A stretch of DNA of 64,000 nt, taken from Tumidithrix helvetica (GTDB lineage Bacteria; Cyanobacteriota; Cyanobacteriia; Pseudanabaenales; Pseudanabaenaceae). The translations under genes and the position numbers were made by a program. Positions 54,392 through 62,676 of the stretch are shown here, in pieces. Location of the stretch: the NCBI RefSeq assembly GCF_965232925.1, contig NZ_CBDDRA010000015.1, positions 62,001 through 126,000 of the forward strand. Reading direction: 5' to 3'. Numbering within the stretch: the first letter of the stretch is position 1; each line of letters begins with the position of its first letter. The notes under the pieces are model-generated. The model was not told the DNA's origin. It saw only the letters and a list, made by a program, of their open reading frames with translations, and made no database searches.

Positions 54392-57300
54392 ATGCCGATT
54401 CCACTCGAATTAGAACAGGCGATCGCTCAAAATCCACCGATCGTTCATGCTGAGTCTTCCCTGGCCGATGCCTCGCGTTTGATGTACCAGGCTGATTTTA
54501 GTTGCGTTCTAGTCATGGCAGCATCTCAGTTAGTGGGAATTTTAACAAGAACAGATCTAGCTAGACTCATAGCAACTGGGCGTGACTATACCAAAACATC
54601 CGTTGCCGAAGTCATGACTCAGCCAGTGATAACGCTGGGTATCGATCGGTTTCAGGACTTAGCAGCTCCTCTCAATTTGCTGCACGAGCACCACATTCAT
54701 CATTTACCTCTGTTAAACGATCGCCAGTATCCCATTGGACTGCTGACGTTAGAAAGCTTATTCAGAGCAGATGCCCTACAATCGCAACAGCAAGACAAAG
54801 CAAACCAAATTTCCCGCGAATGGTTATTAACCTCGATCGCCAACCGCATTCAAGCTTCTCTCGATCTTCAAACGATACTTGACACCACAGTCACTGAAAT
54901 TCGTCATTTCCTGCAAACAGATCGCGTAATTGCCTATCGCTTTGAACCCAACTGGAGTGGCATTGTGGTAGCCGAATCTGTTAGGCGTGGTTGCGATTCG
55001 CTATTGGGACGAATTCTCACCGATACGCATTTTGGCGAAGCTATGGTGGAACCCTATAATAATGGACGGATTCAAGTTACAGACAATATTAACTTTGGTC
55101 TAACGGAATGCCACCGCGATTTTCTCGTGCAAATTCAGGTAAAAGCCATTATTGTAGTACCCATTTTACAAGGAGATAAGCTTTGGGGTTTATTAGCCGC
55201 ACAGGAGTGCGCCCAACCTCGCCATTGGGAGCCCTCTGCGGTAGAGTTACTCCAACAATTAGCGACCCATATTGGCATAGCCCTCCAGCAGGCAACCGTC
55301 CTGACCCAAATGCAAACCGAATTGGCTCAGCGACAAAAGGTAGAAGCAGCCTTATCGCGCTCAGAAGTGCAATATCGGTTTATGTTTGAAAACAATCCCA
55401 ACCCCATGTGGATTTATGAGACAGATACACTGGCATTTTTGGCAGTAAACCGTGCAGCGATCGCGCATTATGGTTACTCAGAGGCAGATTTTCTCACCAT
55501 GACGATTAAAGACATTCGTCCAGCAGAGGATGTGCATAAACTGGAAGGAGTTCTGAGCAACCTGCAATCGCTTTCCTACTCTGGTGAATGGCGGCACCGA
55601 AAACAAGATGGTACGATTGTTGATGTAGAAATCGCCTCTCATTTGATTGATTGGGAAGGTAAACCTGCCCGATTTTCCCTTGTGAAAGACATCAGCGATC
55701 GCAAACGGGCAGAGACGGCATTACAGAAACTAAATCGCGAACTGGAAACAAGAGTAGAGCAGCGTACAGAGGCACTTGTAGCCAGTGAAACCCATCTCAA
55801 TTCGATCGTCGATCTTGTCTCCGATGGCATCCTCATCCTCAATCGTTACGGACAGGTCATCTTTGCTAACCCATCTGCGGGAAAAATGTTTGGGATGCAA
55901 CCCGAACAACTCAATGGTTTCGATTTAGGGGTTCCAATCACGCTCAATAAACCCTTTGAGATATTTATTTTAGGCAGTAACGGCAAAATTGATGTAGGAG
56001 AAGTAGTGGTTTCTCAGATGGACTGGGATAACCAATTGTCGTATTTGACGTCCATACGAGATATTACAGAGCGCAAGCAAGCAGAAGAGCAACTCGTACT
56101 GGCAAATGCCGATCTGGCGCGTGCCACACGGCTTAAAGATGAGTTTTTAGCAAATATGAGCCACGAGCTTCGCACGCCACTCAACGCCATTTTGGGTATG
56201 TCTGAAGGGCTGCAAGACGAGGTGTTTGGCGCGCTTAACGACAAGCAAAAAAAATCTATCGCTACGATCGAGCGTAGCGGACAACACTTACTGGAACTGA
56301 TTAACGATATTCTTGACTTGGCAAAAATTGAGGCAGGAAAATTAGAGCTAGAAATCGCAAATACATCCGTTAAAACCCTCTGCGACACCAGTCTCACTTT
56401 TGTCAAACAAATGGCATACAAGAAAGGTATTCAGCTAATTACGCGCATTCCAGATTCTCTGAACGCGATCGAAGTAGACGAACTGCGGATGAGACAGGTA
56501 TTGATTAATCTACTGACCAATGCCGTAAAATTTACCCCTGAAGGAGGAAGCGTAACTTTAGAAGTGAAAGTGGAAAGCTTTGAAAGCAATGCCATATCAA
56601 CTTCTCTGAGCCAAATTGCTTTCTCGATCGCTGATTCGGGTATTGGTATTGCTCCAGAAGACATCCAAAAACTATTTCAATCTTTTATCCAAATTGATAG
56701 CAGACTGAGCAGGCAATATAATGGCACTGGGCTAGGTCTATCTTTAGTGAAACGAATTGCAGAAATGCATGGTGGCACTGTAACCGTCGAAAGCGAGGTT
56801 AACCGAGGCAGTTGCTTTACGGTTAGAATTCCGTATCACCAAAACGAATCAATCCCAAGTGACTTCTCATCTGGCATTGGTAATTTACTCCCGATCCATA
56901 GTAGCCCTGTTCTAATTATTGAAGGTTCTCCCACGGATACACCACAAATAACGCACTACCTTAACGAGTTAGGGCTTCAAGGTACTGTCTATGCATGCGA
57001 TCGAAGTGTCGTGCAAGAAGCCATACGCCTAGATCCGCCTCTGATTGTTTTTGATGGCTGTTTGCCAAATCTCTTGGGATGGGAAGTCCTTACCCAACTA
57101 AAAAGTCATCCACAGACGCAACATATTCCCATTCTGATTATTTCCCACGTTGATGAGCGATCGCTTGGATTATCCCTAGGTGCAGCAGAATTTATTGTGA
57201 AACCGATTGCGAAAGAACAGTTTCGCAGAGCTGTTCATAAAACTTGGAATTCTAGACCAGATATCAACATTCCAACCATAGAAGCCCCATCTCAAATCAT

Positions 57301-57685
57301 GCAACCCCTGATTTTGATTGCTGAAGATGACGAGGCAAATGTAGATACGATCTGGGATTATCTCAGCAGTAAAGGCTATCGTTTAATTTTGGCTAAAAAT
57401 GGTCAAGAAGCGCTTAGTCTTGCTGAAACAGAGAAGCCAGATATTATTTTAATGGATATTCAAATGCCGATCATGGACGGATTGGAGGCAACTCGTCAGA
57501 TTCGGGCAAATCCTGCGATGGAACATATTCCGATCGTTGCTTTAACAGCACTGGCAATGACTGGCGATCGCGAACGTTGTATCCAAGAAGGAGCCAACGA
57601 TTATCTAACCAAACCAGTGAGGCTCAAACAGCTTAGCATTACGATTCAACAATTATTGCAGGGGTCGCAGGCTCACCTCAAATAA
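54392..57685 (+). CDS. hybrid histidine kinase: CBS-GAF-PAS-PAS-HisKA-HATPase-REC-REC
   Basis: A soluble 1097-residue signalling protein. Order: paired CBS modules (about 5-130), a GAF domain (150-310), PAS (325-450), coiled coil, PAS (470-565), HisKA with FLANMSHELRTPLNAI (H591), an ATPase domain (ADSGIGI, GTGLGLSLVKR), and two receiver domains. The GAF contains LTECHRDFLVQIQVKA; the Cys-His pair (C240-H241) is where cyanobacteriochromes attach a bilin. The first receiver keeps Asp888 but has lost the acidic pair (IIEGSP). The second is complete (AEDDE, D1022). Likely a light- or nucleotide-sensing kinase. Single gene. Confidence 0.9.
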   Translation: MPIPLELEQAIAQNPPIVHAESSLADASRLMYQADFSCVLVMAASQLVGILTRTDLARLIATGRDYTKTSVAEVMTQPVITLGIDRFQDLAAPLNLLHEHHIHHLPLLNDRQYPIGLLTLESLFRADALQSQQQDKANQISREWLLTSIANRIQASLDLQTILDTTVTEIRHFLQTDRVIAYRFEPNWSGIVVAESVRRGCDSLLGRILTDTHFGEAMVEPYNNGRIQVTDNINFGLTECHRDFLVQIQVKAIIVVPILQGDKLWGLLAAQECAQPRHWEPSAVELLQQLATHIGIALQQATVLTQMQTELAQRQKVEAALSRSEVQYRFMFENNPNPMWIYETDTLAFLAVNRAAIAHYGYSEADFLTMTIKDIRPAEDVHKLEGVLSNLQSLSYSGEWRHRKQDGTIVDVEIASHLIDWEGKPARFSLVKDISDRKRAETALQKLNRELETRVEQRTEALVASETHLNSIVDLVSDGILILNRYGQVIFANPSAGKMFGMQPEQLNGFDLGVPITLNKPFEIFILGSNGKIDVGEVVVSQMDWDNQLSYLTSIRDITERKQAEEQLVLANADLARATRLKDEFLANMSHELRTPLNAILGMSEGLQDEVFGALNDKQKKSIATIERSGQHLLELINDILDLAKIEAGKLELEIANTSVKTLCDTSLTFVKQMAYKKGIQLITRIPDSLNAIEVDELRMRQVLINLLTNAVKFTPEGGSVTLEVKVESFESNAISTSLSQIAFSIADSGIGIAPEDIQKLFQSFIQIDSRLSRQYNGTGLGLSLVKRIAEMHGGTVTVESEVNRGSCFTVRIPYHQNESIPSDFSSGIGNLLPIHSSPVLIIEGSPTDTPQITHYLNELGLQGTVYACDRSVVQEAIRLDPPLIVFDGCLPNLLGWEVLTQLKSHPQTQHIPILIISHVDERSLGLSLGAAEFIVKPIAKEQFRRAVHKTWNSRPDINIPTIEAPSQIMQPLILIAEDDEANVDTIWDYLSSKGYRLILAKNGQEALSLAETEKPDIILMDIQMPIMDGLEATRQIRANPAMEHIPIVALTALAMTGDRERCIQEGANDYLTKPVRLKQLSITIQQLLQGSQAHLK

Positions 57686-57737
57686 ATCTATAGCCCTCCT
57701 TAATTGTTTGCGAACGTAGTACGGGCTTCTAGTCTGT

Positions 57738-57754
57738 GCAGGCAAGATGCCTGC
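57738..57754. repeat. short perfect hairpin after hybrid kinase gene
   Basis: gcaggca and tgcctgc with a 3-base loop, part of a short intergenic repeat; no T-tract follows. Confidence 0.6.
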
Positions 57755-57771
57755 GCTACAAGTTCATGACA

Positions 57772-57792
57772 ACTTTAAGAGAAATTGGTATA
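57772..57792 (-). repeat. MITE-like repeat, end fragment F
   Basis: Only the terminus actttaagagaaattggtat remains, matching the outer 20 bases of the 101-bp repeat. Confidence 0.55.
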
Positions 57793-57898
57793 GATGGTGA
57801 AACTAGGATTACTTTAAAGATTTGATAATCTAATTTCGCGCTTGCAGCGTATTTAATATAGCTTAGCTATTAATCATTTCAAAAGAGGTAAACCCGCT

Positions 57899-58639
57899 AT
57901 GAATCTGGACTTAATTGATCTGCTTCGGTTGATCCATCCCATCATTGCTGTTGCGATCGTATTTCCTCTGATTGGAATTGTGGTTAATATGGCATGGCAA
58001 ACCCGCCAACGTCGTCTTGAGACCGCAGAGGGAGGTAAAAGTAAAATTCCACCTTTGGTAGGTCCAGAACACCTCAAATTTGGGCGGTGGCTGGCAGGAG
58101 GTGTGGTCGGGCTAAGTTTACTAGGGATGCTTCATCCTTCGGTGAAATACATTCTTAAAAACAATTTGATCGATACCGCTTCGTCACAGGTAGCAATCTT
58201 GGCGTTGTTATTCGTTGCAACCATTGGCTCTTTGGTGTGTCTGTTTCGCGCCAGGCAACGAATCTGGATTGTTATTTTTACAGTGCTGGCAAGTCTGGGC
58301 GTGCTGCTATTAGGGTTTCAGGATACGGTATTTGCTCGAAAAGGCTTTGGGGCAATTTTTCGGCTTGATAACGAATGGTTTTGGTCGCATTTTTACTTTG
58401 GCATGGCTGCCACTTTACTGATGATCTTCTCTTTGGCGATCATTCAAGATATCTATCGCGATCGCAGCAATCGTTGGCGCACTGTTCATGTAATCTTAAA
58501 CTGCTTTGCACTGTTACTCTTTTTGGCTCAAGCCTTCACGGGTACTAGAGATCTGTTATCAATTCCGTTCAGTTGGCAAGAGCCATATATTTATTCGTGT
58601 AATTTTGAGTTTAAAACTTGCCCTACTCCTAACAAGTAG
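57899..58639 (+). CDS. DUF4079 membrane protein
   Basis: A 246-residue membrane protein with about six helices, from the cyanobacterial DUF4079 family, related in layout to cytochrome b561-type proteins. His residues in the helix IHPIIAVAIVFPLIGI, in WSHFYFGMA and in RTVHVILNCFALLLF lie where heme-binding pairs would be expected; heme binding is my inference. KFGRWLAGGV and LGFQDTVFARKGFGAIF are soluble-loop landmarks. ATG follows AGAGGT by 10 bases. It stands alone, in the thylakoid or plasma membrane. Confidence 0.8.
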   Translation: MNLDLIDLLRLIHPIIAVAIVFPLIGIVVNMAWQTRQRRLETAEGGKSKIPPLVGPEHLKFGRWLAGGVVGLSLLGMLHPSVKYILKNNLIDTASSQVAILALLFVATIGSLVCLFRARQRIWIVIFTVLASLGVLLLGFQDTVFARKGFGAIFRLDNEWFWSHFYFGMAATLLMIFSLAIIQDIYRDRSNRWRTVHVILNCFALLLFLAQAFTGTRDLLSIPFSWQEPYIYSCNFEFKTCPTPNK

Positions 58640-58854
58640 AAGCGATCGCTATGCTTCAAGAGGTCTGGGTTGTGTCTTCCGAGTTGTCAGGCATGTTTAC
58701 GTTGAGCGATCGCTTACTATATAGAAGTCATAAATCCGTGGTAAAAAATTCATAAGATATGTGGCTGCTCCTAATTAAGAATAAGCCTGATTCTTGGAAT
58801 TCTCATAAATAAATCTTGGGTTTGAGCGCGAGCTATTTACCGAGTAATTGGCTA

Positions 58855-58901
58855 GCGGAACTCAAATCTCGATCTGTTGTAAATCTAGTGAAATTTCTAT
58901 A
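58855..58901 (-). repeat. MITE-like repeat, fragment G
   Basis: Keeps gcggaactcaaatctcgatc and the diverged end gaaatttctata, in the gap (58640-59071) before the cellulose-synthase-like gene. The rest of that 430-base gap shows nothing recognisable. Confidence 0.55.
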
Positions 58902-59071
58902 GCCTACTATCCTTCAAGGTTTTAGAAAATTGCAAGCGATCGCTTTCCTTGATACGTCGGAATCATTCCATTGCTCGTATTATTTTTACCTAGAAAGGAT
59001 TCTATGTTTCGTCACGCTAGAAACCCAATCAAGACTTTCTGATGTTGTATTGATGCTGTAACCCTGAACTC

Positions 59072-61387
59072 ATGAAAGAAATTACCGCTTCTAAACCCCT
59101 CGCCAGTAAGTTTGACGCCCCAGATATTCGGCAGGTTTTTCGCCCCCAAACAGCCACCTTGGTCATGCTTGGCATCATTCTTTTCTGCGGTTTGATTGCT
59201 GCAGCTTGGTTTACCAAAGAAGGTGTCGTTAGCAAAATTTTCTGGCAGATCCAATGGTTGCAGAGAAATCCTCCTGTGTGGCTCAAAGTCCCTATGGTCA
59301 CAGGTGAATTTTTGATTGCACCGACGATCGCGCTCGGACTGCTTGCCTTTATCATTACCCAAATCTCACCCAAACCCAAGGTCTGGTCGCGGTTTGCTGT
59401 GGTGGCAATCTTGCTGATCTTGACGATTCGCTATGTGATTTGGCGATCGCTCTCGACCCTCAATGTGGGTAATGCTTTGGATGGTGTGTTTAGCATGGGG
59501 CTATTCATTCTAGAAATGCTGACCATTTTTAATGGCGTTTTGCAGTTGTTTCTCTTGGTACAAACCCGCGATCGCCGCTCTGAGGCAGATGAAGTGACGA
59601 AAGCTGTTCTGGATGGTACTTTTGTCCCCCATGTCGATGTGTTTGTGCCCACCTATAACGAACCAGAATTTATTCTGCGGCGCACGATCGTCGGTTGTCA
59701 GGCAATGGAGTACAAACATAAAACGATTTATCTACTCGATGATACGCGCCGATCTGAGATCAGGGCACTTGCCGAAGAGCTGGGCTGTGAATATATGTGC
59801 CGTCCTGACAATCTCCATGCTAAAGCGGGAAACTTAAACCACGCGATCGCGCGCACCCATGGCGATTTGATCGTTTGCTTTGATGCCGATTTTGTGCCCA
59901 CGCGAAATTTTCTCAATCGCACCGTTGGCTTTTTTCAAGATGAAAAGGTGGCACTGGTGCAAACCCCCCAAAGCTATTACAGTGCCGATCCGATCGCACG
60001 CAACCTGGGCTTAGAGAATATTCTAGTTCCAGAGCAAGAGGTGTTTTATCGACAAATTCAACCCGTTCGAGATGGTACGAATAGCGTTGTCTGTGCGGGG
60101 ACTTCCTTTGTGATGCGTCGTGCTGCCCTCCAGAGCACGGGTGGAGAGTTCGTTACCAGTTCGCTCAGCGAAGATTACTTTACGTCGGTACGCCTGTCGG
60201 GTAAAGGCTATCGCCTTATTTATTTAGATGAAAAGCTCAGTGCTGGAGCTGCCCCCGATGATATGGGTGCTCAAGCCACGCAGCGATTGCGGTGGGCGCA
60301 AGGAACCCTACAGGCATTCTTTATCAAAGAGAATCCCCTCACGATTCCTGGGCTCAGTCCCATGCAACGGATCGCCCACCTCACAGGGATCATGCACTGG
60401 TTTACCAGCCTTTCAAGAGTTGGTTTCCTATTGATCCCGCTTGCCTATTCCTTTTTGGATGTGATTCCAGTCAGAGCGACACCAGAGGAAGTCGTGTTCT
60501 ATTTCTTGCCGCAATATGTCGTACATTTGATCGTATTCTCATGGCTCAGCGATCGCAGCCGTTCGGCTTTTCTATCGGATATCTATGATGTGGTATTGTG
60601 TGTCCCCCTTGCGGGTACTGTGATTCAAACCATGTTTAGTCCATTTTCCAAGGGCTTTAAAGTTACGCCCAAGGGAACCCAAAGCGATCGCGTGCGTTTT
60701 AACTGGAATCTAGCCTTACCACTAGCGATTTTATTCGTTGCCACTGCGATTAGCCTATGGCTCAACCTTGGCAAATGCATGATGCATATGTCCACCTATA
60801 CAACTTCCCTCGCGGAAGTTAAGGGTCTAGATCTAGGCTGGTTTTGGAGCACTTACAACCTGATTTTATTGGGTGTAGCCTTACTGGTAATGCTCGATTT
60901 GCCCAAGCCCGATGCTTACGAATGGTTCAATCTCCGCCGTACAGTCAAAATCGAAGTGAGAGATGATGCGGATAGACCTCTCTCATTGCAACCCAGTCGA
61001 ACTCAATTTTGGGGCGTAACTTCAGCGCTCTCAGAGGTTGGTGCTACGATCTTGATGACACAATCGGGTCTACCTTCTATCCCTAAAGGCGAAACCTTGC
61101 CAATCAGCTTAGAAATTATGGAAGAAGGGCTAAAACTGCAAGGACATATGACTGCGACTGGTTTAAGCGAAGGTTTCCCATTAGCCAGAGTCACTTTTGA
61201 ACGGGTGAATTTGGCTCAGCATCGCTGCTTAGTGGAATTGCTCTTTTGCCGTCCTGGTCAGTGGAAACGCCAATATGCACCTGGAGAATTGACTTCGCTA
61301 TGGTTGCTATTTAAAAACCTGATCAAGCCCAAAGCTCTATTTGGTAGTCGCACCGAACGCAATGCGATCGCGGTTTCTCAAGGATAA
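59072..61387 (+). CDS. cellulose-synthase-like GT2 glycosyltransferase with degenerate PilZ domain
   Basis: A 771-residue integral membrane glycosyltransferase resembling BcsA. Helices at the N-terminus and after residue 450 surround a GT2 domain with VDVFVPTYNEPEFILRRT, CFDADFVPTRNFL (DxD), SSLSEDYFT (ED general-base region) and QRLRW (QxxRW), so it should be processive. The C-terminal 120 residues look like PilZ, but the c-di-GMP motifs are imperfect: RRTVK for RxxxR and ALSEVG for D/NxSxxG. No bcsB or bcsC is adjacent. Product: cellulose or a related beta-glucan, inferred. Confidence 0.88.
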   Translation: MKEITASKPLASKFDAPDIRQVFRPQTATLVMLGIILFCGLIAAAWFTKEGVVSKIFWQIQWLQRNPPVWLKVPMVTGEFLIAPTIALGLLAFIITQISPKPKVWSRFAVVAILLILTIRYVIWRSLSTLNVGNALDGVFSMGLFILEMLTIFNGVLQLFLLVQTRDRRSEADEVTKAVLDGTFVPHVDVFVPTYNEPEFILRRTIVGCQAMEYKHKTIYLLDDTRRSEIRALAEELGCEYMCRPDNLHAKAGNLNHAIARTHGDLIVCFDADFVPTRNFLNRTVGFFQDEKVALVQTPQSYYSADPIARNLGLENILVPEQEVFYRQIQPVRDGTNSVVCAGTSFVMRRAALQSTGGEFVTSSLSEDYFTSVRLSGKGYRLIYLDEKLSAGAAPDDMGAQATQRLRWAQGTLQAFFIKENPLTIPGLSPMQRIAHLTGIMHWFTSLSRVGFLLIPLAYSFLDVIPVRATPEEVVFYFLPQYVVHLIVFSWLSDRSRSAFLSDIYDVVLCVPLAGTVIQTMFSPFSKGFKVTPKGTQSDRVRFNWNLALPLAILFVATAISLWLNLGKCMMHMSTYTTSLAEVKGLDLGWFWSTYNLILLGVALLVMLDLPKPDAYEWFNLRRTVKIEVRDDADRPLSLQPSRTQFWGVTSALSEVGATILMTQSGLPSIPKGETLPISLEIMEEGLKLQGHMTATGLSEGFPLARVTFERVNLAQHRCLVELLFCRPGQWKRQYAPGELTSLWLLFKNLIKPKALFGSRTERNAIAVSQG

Positions 61388-61431
61388 GTCGAATTTTCAG
61401 CACATCCGTACAACTTGAACTCGGGATACAA

Positions 61432-61458
61432 AGGTGTGCCTCCAACGTGGGCACACCT
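61432..61458. terminator. hairpin between convergent genes
   Basis: aggtgtgcc pairs with ggcacacct (9 bp, 9-base loop) between the synthase stop and the dgkA stop. No T-tract, so a terminator role is only probable. Confidence 0.45.
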
Positions 61459-61473
61459 AACGAAACGGAAGGG

Positions 61474-61854
61474 TTAAATTTTCTGTAATTGCCAGAGGTG
61501 AATGCCTTCGAGGATGAGCGTTATCGCCCACACGAAGATACTGATGCCCGCTGCCGCTGCGGCGATGTCTTTGATCGTACCAATGCGATCGTTCTCTTGT
61601 AATTCCACAAAATCACACAGGATTTCGATCGCACTGTTAAACAACTCAGCAGACAACATCATGCCAGTAGCTAGCAAAATCAGCGTCACGTCCACCCATT
61701 GCCGCACCATAAACGAAAAGATCAGGACGGGAACCGATAAAACCAGTTTATAGGCAACGCTAAAATCAGATATGACGGCAAGATATAGACCTGACAATAT
61801 AACCTTCAGCTTGCGGAGGGGATGATAAGCGGGCTTGTGAAACTTTTTAGGCAT
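61474..61854 (-). CDS. dgkA: diacylglycerol kinase, DgkA type
   Basis: A 126-residue integral membrane lipid kinase with three helices. The family signature is clear: AELFNSAIEILCDFVELQEN and then DRIGTIKDIAAAAAGIS, including the catalytic Glu and the metal-binding E/N-x-A-I-E pattern. It phosphorylates diacylglycerol, or undecaprenol in Gram-positive relatives. Encoded on the same strand as the PAP2 phosphatase upstream, 55 bases away. The pair could interconvert phosphorylated and free membrane lipids, a link suggested by context. Confidence 0.92.
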   Translation of the reverse strand: MPKKFHKPAYHPLRKLKVILSGLYLAVISDFSVAYKLVLSVPVLIFSFMVRQWVDVTLILLATGMMLSAELFNSAIEILCDFVELQENDRIGTIKDIAAAAAGISIFVWAITLILEGIHLWQLQKI

Positions 61855-61908
61855 GGGTTTTGAGTGATTTTTAAGCTTGGGCGACTGTCTTGGATATCAA
61901 CTTGGATA

Positions 61909-62649
61909 TCAAGTTGATTCTTTCGTTTGCTGCAATGTTTGAAGCTGTAGCATAGCGATACAGGTAATCAGCCACAGCAAACCGATCGCCCATCCTGCTA
62001 ATACATCTGTAGGCCAATGTACGCCAAGATAGAGACGACTCAATCCCACTGCCATGACTAGAATCGCTACTAGCAGATAGATCCAGATCCTGTAATGAGG
62101 GTAGTATTTTGCCAGTAGATAGGCGATCGCACCGTAGAGAACCACAGTTCCTAGGGCATGACCGCTGGGAAAGCTGAAGGAATTCTCTTGAATTATTTGT
62201 GGATATAGATCGGGGCGAAGTCGGGCAAATACAGGCTTGAGTCCTCTGTTCAGGAAAATTGCGCCCAATCCAGCGATCGTGAATATCCGAGCTTCTAAAT
62301 GGGCTTGTCGAATCAGGAGTGTTACCAGTGTCACCAGCCCAACCGATATGGCTACCTCTGGATTGCTCAACTTTGTTACGAGCAGCATTAGCGCATCCAA
62401 AAATGGATTGGTAAAGTGGTGAATCCATTGCAGTATCTCTACTTCCGTAGGATATAGATTTGGGATAGTCCTCGTAAAGATATAGTCCATGCCCCACAAG
62501 CAGAAGGCACAACCAGTTATCCCAGCAATGCCTACCGTGACAGATAGGAGCGCGATCTTTGGTGCAGCATGTTTCACCCAAAATGCTGCCAATTTCTCTA
62601 GATTGGAGTCCATTCTACGATTGAGGTTTTGGTTGAATATCTCTATCAT
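61909..62649 (-). CDS. PAP2-family membrane phosphatase
   Basis: A 246-residue lipid phosphatase with six helices. The three catalytic motifs are intact: KPVFARLRP (KxxxxxxRP), FPSGHALG (PSGH) and SRLYLGVHWPTDVLAG (SRxxxxxHxxxD). Substrates in the family are phosphatidate or undecaprenyl diphosphate; here unknown. The gap to dgkA (55 bases) and same strand suggest co-transcription. ATG 62649 starts the protein, 28 bases downstream of the P-type ATPase stop, so all three genes may form one unit. Confidence 0.92.
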   Translation of the reverse strand: MIEIFNQNLNRRMDSNLEKLAAFWVKHAAPKIALLSVTVGIAGITGCAFCLWGMDYIFTRTIPNLYPTEVEILQWIHHFTNPFLDALMLLVTKLSNPEVAISVGLVTLVTLLIRQAHLEARIFTIAGLGAIFLNRGLKPVFARLRPDLYPQIIQENSFSFPSGHALGTVVLYGAIAYLLAKYYPHYRIWIYLLVAILVMAVGLSRLYLGVHWPTDVLAGWAIGLLWLITCIAMLQLQTLQQTKEST

Positions 62650-62676
62650 TCTATACTCCAGAGGGCATCCCTACAT

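Noticed and set aside
61871..62581. Long minus-strand ORF of 236 codons
   Set aside because: Entirely inside the PAP2 phosphatase gene in another frame; that gene has all catalytic motifs.
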